This document shows, piece by piece, positions 5,253 to 10,828 of a DNA stretch of 10,828 nucleotides. Each line of letters begins with the position of its first letter. The first letter of the stretch is position 1. The stretch comes from an uncultured Prevotellaceae bacterium. GTDB taxonomy: Bacteria; Bacteroidota; Bacteroidia; Bacteroidales; Bacteroidaceae. Both the position numbers and the translations under genes were made by a program. The notes under the pieces are model-generated. The model was not told the origin of the DNA, made no database searches, and saw only the letters and a program-made list of their open reading frames with translations. Where the stretch lies: positions 1-10,828 of the forward strand of contig CAMKTM010000070.1 of the NCBI GenBank assembly GCA_946415695.1, in the 5' to 3' direction.

Positions 5253-7982
5253 TTACCTTTTCAGCCGGTAGATGAGGCGGTAGGTGCCGCTGGGGAGTTC
5301 GATGGGTTCCGTGGGGTCGTAGCGTACAGGTTCTGGGTCGGGCTTGCGGTTGCGCTCCTTTTCGTTGAAGACAAGACCGGATCGGTTGAGCCTGCCGGGT
5401 GCCATTTCGACTGTCTCGACGCGCAGGGCTTCGGGGCAAAGCACGGTGGCAGTGGTGCCGGCGGGAATGGTGAGGCGAAGGTCGAAGGTGCTGGCCGAGC
5501 GTTTCCAATCGACGCTGATGTCGCCGTAGGGTGTGGGCTTGAGTGCCCTGACGAAGGTGAGGCTGTCGGGCAGTTGCGGCTGTATGAAGAAATGGCGGTA
5601 GGCGGGCTGCGACGCGTCGCCTTGTATGCCGGCAAGTGCCTGGTAGAACCATGAGCCGATGCCGTTGTAGCAGTTGTGGATGCGGCTGCGGCGAGCGTTC
5701 CAATGTTCCCAGGTTGTGGTCGCACCGTTGTCTATCATGTAGAGATAGCCCGGGAAGCTGTGCTGCCGCAGCATGTCGGCCATGAGCTGCACGTTGCCGG
5801 CGCGGGTGCACCATTGCGTCAGGATAGGAATGCCTACGAGCCCCGTGAAGAGATGTCCGTCGAAGCGGTCGTAGGTCTCGCGTTTCAGGGCGTTGTTGAC
5901 CCTCTGCCGCTGGTCGGCGGGCACGGCACCGACGAAGAGCGGGAAGCTCTGGTCGAGCTGCAAGCCGCCCGCGTAGGTCGCATTCTTTTTATTATAATAT
6001 GTGGCGTGGATGCGGCTGTTGATGTCGGTCTGCTTCTGCCTGTAGTGTTGCGCCTCGTCGGCTTTGCCAAGCAGTTCTGCTGTGGCGGCCATGATGCCAT
6101 AGACCCAGCTCATGGAGCAGGAGTTCACAAGGTCGATGCTCTCGGTGTGTGTCTGATGCTCTTCGTTCGGCAAAGCCCAGTCTCCGAGGAACCAGTCCTT
6201 GCGGCGCGTGCTTGGCCAGCGGTGCTCGACGGTCAGCAAGCCGTCGGGCATGTACTGCTCGGCGTAAGAGAGGTAGCGCTGCATGTTGGGATAGTACCAT
6301 TCGAGCAGACGGATGTCGCCGTATTGCTGATAGGTCTGCCAAGGCGCATTGGCGATGAAGGCGCACCAGAACGGCCCGCCGCCGCACTGCCAGAAGGCTG
6401 GCCCGACGTGCGGCACCTCGCCGTCGTCGCCTTGCGCATCGGTATAGCCCTGAAGCCAATTGCGATAGAGCGGGTACATGTCGTACTGCAACTGGGCAGC
6501 CAGGATGGATGCATTGCCGTCGCCGCCGTAGCCTTGGCGCTCGATGTGCGGACAATCCACCATGTAGCCGCCAAGCGTCAGGCAGCGGAACGTGTAGTGC
6601 ACCATGTCGTGGATGGCGCAGAGGTCTTTGTCGCTGCAGACGAACGACGCTTCTTTCTCGTAGCCAGTGTGTATGAGCATTCCTGCAATGTCCGAGAGGG
6701 CTGGCTGACGGTCGAGGCCCTCAAGCTTGATGTAGCGGTAGGCGTGGTAGTTGAACTTGTTTTGGAACGTCTCGTCGCCCTCGCCGCTTGCGATGTAATG
6801 GTCAGTGAAGACACCTTCGTCGAAGTCGCCGTTCATGGCCAGCATGTCGCAATAGCTGATGGTGATGCGCTGTCCTTTGCGGAGTTTTCCGAGGCGGATG
6901 CGCGTCCAGCCCACGATGCTGCGGCCCATATCGACCATCCACTTGCCCTCGCCGAAGCGGCTCACCTTCTGTGCCTGCACTTCCATCATAATCTTGTTCG
7001 GCTCGCACATCATCGGCGTTATCTGTTGCTCTGGAATGTCCATCACGCTCACCTTTTGCCAGGAGACGGCGTCGAGCGTCGGAGCGGAGAAGTCGGGCAG
7101 GAGTTCAGCCGCATTGACAAGTTCTCCGCCAAACGTCCATGCTCCTGCGATGCCGTCGTCGTAGTAGCCGCTCCCCCTTGCCTGCCAGGTGTCGTCGGTG
7201 GCGACAAGTGTCTGCCAACTGCCTTCCCTTTGCTGGTCAATCTGTGCCAGGACGTACGGACCGCCTTCATGGACGCCCACAATCTTGGGGTTGTCGTAGA
7301 AGCCGCCGCCAAGCCAGACGACGAGGTCGTTGCGACCTTTGCGCAACCTGCCCTTCAGGCTGTATGTCATCGCCTGATGCCGCTTGCTGTATTCCACCAC
7401 GGAAGGCGTCAAGACGTCGTCGCCGATGCGTTCGCCATTGAGGTAAATCTCGTGGTAGCCCAATGTGCTGATGTGCAGGAAGGCAGGCGACTTTGTGTCC
7501 TCGCATTCGAACGTCTTGTAGAGGAGCGGCTGCACCTTTCGGTCCGTTCGCTCCATGCCGATGTACTTGCCCTGCCACAGCGTTTTGTCGAGGATGCCTA
7601 CAGAGAACTTCGCGCCGCGTGCCCAGTCGCCGCTCTTGCCGTTCTCGTCCCAAACCTTCACTTGCCAATAGACCACGCTTCGGCTCTCGAGTGGCCGGCC
7701 GGCGTACGTCACCCAAATGGACTGCCCGCTCTCCACGCGGCCGCTGTTCCAGAGGTCGGCCTTCTCTTCAGTAAGCAAATCGGGGCGCGAAGCAGCAAGT
7801 ATCTGAAAGGCCAACTGCCGCACACCGTTATGGTCGCCTTTCAGTTTCCAGCTCAGCGCTGGTGTTGTCGTGTTGATGCCGCACGGCTGGTGCAGCATTT
7901 CGCACCGCAAGTCGTAGGCCGTCAGTGCCGCTTGTACGTAAGAGGCTGCAAGCAGAAGCACAATGGAAAGTAGGTGTTTCAT
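5253..7982 (-). CDS. Secreted alpha-L-rhamnosidase, glycoside hydrolase family 78
   Basis: A 909-aa enzyme expected to hydrolyse terminal alpha-L-rhamnosyl linkages by inversion. Residues 1-19 are a signal peptide (hydrophobic core, cleavage after YVQA), so it acts in the periplasm or outside. Domain order fits GH78: an N-terminal Ig-like region (about 22-130, starting with the family-typical INTTTPALSWKL), the rhamnosidase N domain (about 150-325, FLHISTLGYHEIYLNGERIGDD), a concanavalin-like domain (about 335-435), the (alpha/alpha)6 catalytic barrel (about 440-785) and a C-terminal beta domain. In the barrel, D476, E481 and D488 (DCPHIERQGYGGD) have the same 5- and 7-residue spacing I recall for the catalytic set of Bacillus RhaB, with E481 as the likely general acid. 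E759 in TTTWEHW matches the partner glutamate. The length is normal and no key residue is missing. It is divergent from a symporter. The natural substrate (pectin side chains, plant glycosides or bacterial polysaccharide) cannot be told from the sequence. Confidence 0.95.
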   Translation of the reverse strand: MKHLLSIVLLLAASYVQAALTAYDLRCEMLHQPCGINTTTPALSWKLKGDHNGVRQLAFQILAASRPDLLTEEKADLWNSGRVESGQSIWVTYAGRPLESRSVVYWQVKVWDENGKSGDWARGAKFSVGILDKTLWQGKYIGMERTDRKVQPLLYKTFECEDTKSPAFLHISTLGYHEIYLNGERIGDDVLTPSVVEYSKRHQAMTYSLKGRLRKGRNDLVVWLGGGFYDNPKIVGVHEGGPYVLAQIDQQREGSWQTLVATDDTWQARGSGYYDDGIAGAWTFGGELVNAAELLPDFSAPTLDAVSWQKVSVMDIPEQQITPMMCEPNKIMMEVQAQKVSRFGEGKWMVDMGRSIVGWTRIRLGKLRKGQRITISYCDMLAMNGDFDEGVFTDHYIASGEGDETFQNKFNYHAYRYIKLEGLDRQPALSDIAGMLIHTGYEKEASFVCSDKDLCAIHDMVHYTFRCLTLGGYMVDCPHIERQGYGGDGNASILAAQLQYDMYPLYRNWLQGYTDAQGDDGEVPHVGPAFWQCGGGPFWCAFIANAPWQTYQQYGDIRLLEWYYPNMQRYLSYAEQYMPDGLLTVEHRWPSTRRKDWFLGDWALPNEEHQTHTESIDLVNSCSMSWVYGIMAATAELLGKADEAQHYRQKQTDINSRIHATYYNKKNATYAGGLQLDQSFPLFVGAVPADQRQRVNNALKRETYDRFDGHLFTGLVGIPILTQWCTRAGNVQLMADMLRQHSFPGYLYMIDNGATTTWEHWNARRSRIHNCYNGIGSWFYQALAGIQGDASQPAYRHFFIQPQLPDSLTFVRALKPTPYGDISVDWKRSASTFDLRLTIPAGTTATVLCPEALRVETVEMAPGRLNRSGLVFNEKERNRKPDPEPVRYDPTEPIELPSGTYRLIYRLKR

Positions 7983-8006
7983 CTTCGTTTTTTGCTAATT
8001 CTTCTG

Positions 8007-8014
8007 CAAAGATA
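8007..8014 (-). promoter_or_regulatory. -7 promoter element for the rhamnosidase gene
   Basis: On the minus strand TATCTTTG, within the wider block TTTGTATCTTTGCA that is very common at Bacteroidetes starts of transcription, lies 25 nt upstream of the ATG at 7982. The predicted transcript leader is only about 20 nt. I find no TTTG at the ideal -33 position, so the upstream element is weak or the promoter depends on an activator. Confidence 0.65.
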
Positions 8015-8057
8015 CAAAATAATTGTCATTCATCACTCTTCATTCCTGATTTCTTTG

Positions 8058-8065
8058 TACCTTTA
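8058..8065 (+). promoter_or_regulatory. -7-like promoter element for the symporter gene
   Basis: TACCTTTA, preceded directly by TTTG, is one base off the TAnnTTTG consensus and lies 33 nt before the ATG at 8098. No clear -33 TTTG is present about 20 nt upstream. Its centre is about 50 bp from the oppositely directed -7 element of the rhamnosidase, so the two promoters share a compact divergent control region. Confidence 0.5.
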
Positions 8066-8097
8066 CACTCGAAATCCGCGATAAAGTCACTCTACGC

Positions 8098-9543
8098 ATG
8101 AATCTTCTGGTCTTCTCTGCTTTAGGGCTTTACATTCTTCTGCTTGTCGTCTTCACGAGGTTTGTGAGGTCTGAGGGCGACAACAATGCTTTCTTCCGTG
8201 CCGGCCGGCGGTCGCCGTGGCTGCTTGTGGCCTTTGGGATGATAGGTTCGAGCATCAGTGGCGTGAGCCTGGTCAGTGTGCCGGGCTGGGTGGACAAGAC
8301 GGGCATGACGTACATGCAGATGTGTTTGGGCTTCACCTGCGGCTTCGTCACCATTGCCTACGTGCTGCTCCCGCTCTACTACCGGCTTCGGCTCACCAGC
8401 ATCTACGGCTATCTTGCCCAGCGTTTCGGCCGCAGGAGCCACCTGACGGGTGCCTGCTTCTTCCTTTTAAGCAAGCTGACGGGTGCTGCCGCACGCCTCT
8501 TCCTGACCTGCACCGTGCTCCACGAGATGGCGATACGTCCGCTTGGGCTTCCCTTTGCCTTCACCGTCGGAGCCGTCCTGCTGGCAATCTTTCTTTATAC
8601 GCGGAAAGGCGGCATCGAGAACATTGTCCGCACCGATGCCCTGCAGACGTTCTGTATGCTCCTCGCCACGGGCTGCATCGTCTGGAGCGTGTCGCAGAAG
8701 ATGAATCTCTCGCCTTCGGGCATAGCTGAAACCATCGGCCAGAGTCCGATGGGGCGGATGCTCTGCTTTGATGCTTCGAGCACTCAGTTCTTCCTGCGGC
8801 AGTTCGTCAACGGCATGTTTATCACCATCGTGATGAACGGCATCGACCAGGACATGATGCAGAAGAACCTGACCTGCACCTCCCTTCGTGCGGCACAGAA
8901 GAACATGTGCCTCTACGGCTTCTGCATCCTGCCGGTCAACCTGCTCTTCCTTGCCCTCGGCGTGTTGCTCTACACTTTTGCTGCGCGTGAGGGCATCGCC
9001 ATTCCCGAGGCCGGCGACCGCTTTCTGCCCATGCTCGTTGGCAGCGGGGCGCTCGGAACCGTCGTGGTCTTTCCCTTCACCATAGGCATTACGGCAGCGG
9101 CGCTTTCCAGTGCCGACAGCGCCATGACGTCGCTGACGACCAGCATCTGTGTGGATGTGCTGAGGATTGAATCGAAGGGCATCGACCCCGAGAAGGCGCT
9201 GAGCGTCCGCCATCGCGTACATGCGGCTGTCGCCCTTGCTTTTGCCTTCTGCATCGCCATCTTCCACCTTGCGGGCAGCGGCACCATCATCGACACCATC
9301 TATCGCTTGGCCGGCTACACCTACGGCCCGCTGCTTGGCCTCTTCTGCTTCGGCCTTTTCACCCGCCGACAGGCCGCCGACAGCGCAGTCCCCTACATTG
9401 CCGTCGTCTCTCCACTCGTCTGTGTGGCTCTCGACTACCTCGCCCCTCTCCTGTGGAACTACCACTTCAGCTACGAACTCCTCCTGCTCAACGCCGCCCT
9501 GACGTTTTGCGGCTTGTTTGTCTCAAGTCGTCATGTGGCGTAA
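8098..9543 (+). CDS. Sodium:solute symporter family (SSS) transporter
   Basis: A 481-aa polytopic membrane protein with about 13 hydrophobic segments, the usual size and topology of SSS transporters, which couple inward sodium flow to uptake of sugars, amino acids, vitamins or acids across the inner membrane. Residues about 46-63 (GMIGSSISGVSLVSVPGW) match the broken first core helix. Residues 334-348 (AALSSADSAMTSLTT) match the sodium-binding helix, and S337 and S338 line up with the Na2-site serines of Vibrio SGLT as I remember that alignment. The substrate is not evident. The start follows a leader of about 30 nt without a Shine-Dalgarno site. The gene diverges from the GH78 rhamnosidase, so uptake of a released sugar is possible but rests on adjacency alone. 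It converges on the dihydrouridine synthase gene. Confidence 0.92.
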   Translation: MNLLVFSALGLYILLLVVFTRFVRSEGDNNAFFRAGRRSPWLLVAFGMIGSSISGVSLVSVPGWVDKTGMTYMQMCLGFTCGFVTIAYVLLPLYYRLRLTSIYGYLAQRFGRRSHLTGACFFLLSKLTGAAARLFLTCTVLHEMAIRPLGLPFAFTVGAVLLAIFLYTRKGGIENIVRTDALQTFCMLLATGCIVWSVSQKMNLSPSGIAETIGQSPMGRMLCFDASSTQFFLRQFVNGMFITIVMNGIDQDMMQKNLTCTSLRAAQKNMCLYGFCILPVNLLFLALGVLLYTFAAREGIAIPEAGDRFLPMLVGSGALGTVVVFPFTIGITAAALSSADSAMTSLTTSICVDVLRIESKGIDPEKALSVRHRVHAAVALAFAFCIAIFHLAGSGTIIDTIYRLAGYTYGPLLGLFCFGLFTRRQAADSAVPYIAVVSPLVCVALDYLAPLLWNYHFSYELLLLNAALTFCGLFVSSRHVA

Positions 9544-9628
9544 AGAAGAGAGGAACCTTTCCTGATTACGGGGGGAAAAGAGGGCAAAAACGCGAGGGGA
9601 GATGTCCGATGCCGCACACCATGTTTAT

Positions 9629-9694
9629 TGCATGGTCATGTACTTGCAATTGCATGGTCATGTACTTGCAATTGCACGTACATGTACAAGCAAT
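9629..9694. repeat. 22-bp tandem repeat, three units, built of palindromes
   Basis: Two identical 22-bp units (9629-9650 and 9651-9672) are followed by a third unit (9673-9694) that keeps 17 of 22 positions. Each unit runs TGCA...CATGTAC...GCAAT, so every junction makes the palindrome GCAATTGC or ATTGCA. The third unit holds the 10-bp palindrome GTACATGTAC (9678-9687). A decayed partial unit may precede it (CATGTTTATTGCA, 9622-9632). It lies in the gap between two convergent genes and encodes nothing credible. Confidence 0.88.
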
Positions 9695-9701
9695 CAACCC
9701 G

Positions 9702-9729
9702 ACGTGTCATGTCGGCTGGCGTGACACGT
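9702..9729. other. Inverted repeat (hairpin) near the end of the convergent dus gene
   Basis: ACGTGTCA (9702-9709) and TGACACGT (9722-9729) are perfect inverse complements 12 nt apart. In plus-strand RNA, wobble pairs can extend the stem towards a GGCT loop and one base outward. The stop codon of dus lies 13 nt away. Neither side has a U run, so this is not a standard intrinsic terminator. It may still help end or stabilise the symporter transcript. Confidence 0.5.
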
Positions 9730-9741
9730 TGCGAAAGGCAG

Positions 9742-10779
9742 TCAGGCTTGTATCATCTGCCGGCTCTGCTCGATGAGTGCGAAGACTTCCTCCTTCGTTT
9801 CGGCACGAAGCATGGCGATGCGGGTTTCGCGAAAATTGGGGATGCCTTTGAAGAGGGGCGTGGCGGCAAGGTGGCGGCGGACGTGAAGGATGCCGCAGAG
9901 CACAGGGTTCTTGCCGTGGGCGATGTTCTGCGGATTGTTCGTAGCGCGGTCGATGCTTATCTCCACCTGCCGCTTGAGGATGTCTATCTTGTCGTCGAGC
10001 GAAAGAGGCAGTTCGGGGTGCGCTATCTCGTGGAATATCCAGGGACGGCCAAACGTGGCGCGGCCTATCATCACTGCATCGACGCCATAGCGGTCGAAGG
10101 CTTGTCGAGCCTCCTCTGCCGACGTGATGTCGCCGTTGCCAATGATGGGGATGTGCATTCGTGGATTGGCTTTGACCTGCCCGATGTACGTCCAGTCAGC
10201 CCTGCCGGTGTACATCTGCGCTCTTGTGCGGCCATGAATGGTGAGTGCCGCGATGCCGCAGTCCTGCAAGCGCTCGGCAAGGTCAACAATGAAAGGCGTG
10301 CCGTCGGGCAAGAGGAGAGAAGGCTCGTTCCAAGCCAGACGTGTCTTGACGGTGACGGGCGTGTCGGGTACAGCATCAACCACAGCACGTGTGATGGCAA
10401 GCATTCCGGGAACATTCTGCAACATGCCTGCTCCGGCGCCTTTGCCTGCAACCTTCTTGACGGGACAGCCGAAGTTGATGTCAAGCACGTCGGGGTGCGC
10501 CTGCTCCACGACGATGCGTGCCGCCTCGCGCATAGCATCCACGTCCTTGCCATAAATCTGAATGGCGACAGGACGCTCCTCCTCGCAGACTTCCAGCTTG
10601 AGCAGGCTCTTGCCTACCATGCGGATGAGTGCGTCGCTCGACACGAACTCCGACCACACCATTGCCGCTCCCATCTGTCGGCAAAGCAGGCGGAAGCCGA
10701 TGTCGGTGACGTCCTCCATGGGAGCCAGAAGGACAGGACGCTCGCCGAGACAATTCATAATTCTTGATTCATAATTCAT
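9742..10779 (-). CDS. dus: tRNA-dihydrouridine synthase (Dus family, DusB-like)
   Basis: A 345-aa flavoenzyme that reduces specific uridines of tRNA to dihydrouridine with FMN and NAD(P)H in the cytoplasm. Visible family marks are PVLLAPMEDVTDIGFR (residues 15-30), SEFVSSDALIR, the substrate-flavin segment VAIQIYGKD, DINFGCPVKKV with catalytic C105, the lysine of TVKTRLAW, TIHGRTRAQMYTG, IPIIGNGDI and IGRATFGRPWIF for phosphate binding of FMN. Family length is usual. The first ATG (10779) adds MNYESRI, encoded by an AT-rich direct repeat, before a second ATG at 10758 (MNCLGERPVLLAPM). Family members usually start only a few residues before PVLLAPM, so 10758 (338 aa) is at least as likely. No clear promoter is seen in the remaining 49 bases upstream. 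The tRNA position modified cannot be read from the sequence. Confidence 0.95.
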   Translation of the reverse strand: MNYESRIMNCLGERPVLLAPMEDVTDIGFRLLCRQMGAAMVWSEFVSSDALIRMVGKSLLKLEVCEEERPVAIQIYGKDVDAMREAARIVVEQAHPDVLDINFGCPVKKVAGKGAGAGMLQNVPGMLAITRAVVDAVPDTPVTVKTRLAWNEPSLLLPDGTPFIVDLAERLQDCGIAALTIHGRTRAQMYTGRADWTYIGQVKANPRMHIPIIGNGDITSAEEARQAFDRYGVDAVMIGRATFGRPWIFHEIAHPELPLSLDDKIDILKRQVEISIDRATNNPQNIAHGKNPVLCGILHVRRHLAATPLFKGIPNFRETRIAMLRAETKEEVFALIEQSRQMIQA

Positions 10780-10827
10780 AATGGTTCCTTTCGCTTTGTT
10801 GCAGTGCGTAGCCTAATTATGAATTGT
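10750..10827. repeat. AT-rich inverted and direct repeats around the dus start
   Basis: ACAATTCATAATT (10750-10762) and AATTATGAATTGT (10815-10827) are a perfect 13-bp inverted repeat 52 nt apart, flanking both possible dus start codons. The core ATTCATAAT also recurs as direct copies (10754-10762, 10767-10775 and, overlapping it, 10774-10782). The outer copy lies at the very end of the window, so the repeat may continue beyond it. Confidence 0.75.
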
Positions 10828-10828
10828 A

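Noticed and set aside
5676..7973. Long open frame (765 codons) on the plus strand opposite the rhamnosidase
   Set aside because: It is antisense to a clearly real GH78 gene with intact catalytic motifs, and its translation shows no domain or plausible composition. Long antisense frames are expected in GC-rich coding sequence.
8467..9465. 332-codon frame on the minus strand opposite the symporter
   Set aside because: Highly charged, low-complexity translation antisense to a well-supported membrane protein; a codon-bias shadow.
9629..9694. Possible CRISPR array
   Set aside because: The units are directly contiguous with no spacers and no cas genes are nearby; it is a plain tandem repeat.
9628..10767. 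379-codon plus-strand frame across the repeat and dus
   Set aside because: Antisense to the dus gene, with its start inside the tandem repeat and no recognisable protein features.

Overview
The window looks like a chromosomal segment of a Bacteroidales bacterium, most likely a Prevotella-type gut or oral species. The reasons are Bacteroidetes-style promoters (TAnnTTTG -7 elements, e.g. TATCTTTG), A-rich leaders without Shine-Dalgarno sites, a cargo protein with a type IX secretion (T9SS) C-terminal signal, and a large secreted protein starting with an N-terminal module I associate with Prevotella and Bacteroides surface proteins. This placement is inference from sequence style, not a database match.

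Layout. (1) Positions 1-5066, minus strand: one transcription unit. A promoter at 5036-5066 drives a long leader (about 5031-4778) that can fold into a large multi-helix RNA with two mutually exclusive forms, one of them an intrinsic-terminator-like hairpin ending in U5. Next come a 320-aa secreted protein (truncated sulfatase-modifying-factor-like segment plus T9SS tail) and, overlapping it by ATGA, a 1235-aa secreted mosaic protein with Ig-like domains and two near-duplicate C-terminal modules. A strong terminator at 55-93 closes the unit. (2) Positions 5253-7982, minus: a secreted GH78 alpha-L-rhamnosidase with all four expected acidic catalytic-site residues. (3) Positions 8098-9543, plus: a sodium:solute symporter, divergent from the rhamnosidase across a 115-bp gap with a -7-like element for each direction. 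(4) Positions 9544-9741: a convergent gap holding a 22-bp tandem repeat built of palindromes and a separate hairpin. (5) Positions 9742-10779, minus: a tRNA-dihydrouridine synthase whose start lies in a short AT-rich repeat.

Working together: the rhamnosidase would release L-rhamnose from plant or microbial glycans in the periplasm or outside, and the divergent symporter could import a sugar or other small solute. That pairing rests on adjacency only; no SusC/SusD pair or rhamnose catabolic genes are in view. The two secreted proteins at the left are probably co-translated and may be controlled by the structured leader. The dihydrouridine synthase is housekeeping.

The most interesting element is the leader RNA at 4849-5031. 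It has the geometry of an attenuator or riboswitch-like switch, or of an independent ~185-nt small RNA with read-through into a surface-protein operon. It may belong to an already catalogued Bacteroidales RNA family, which I could not check.
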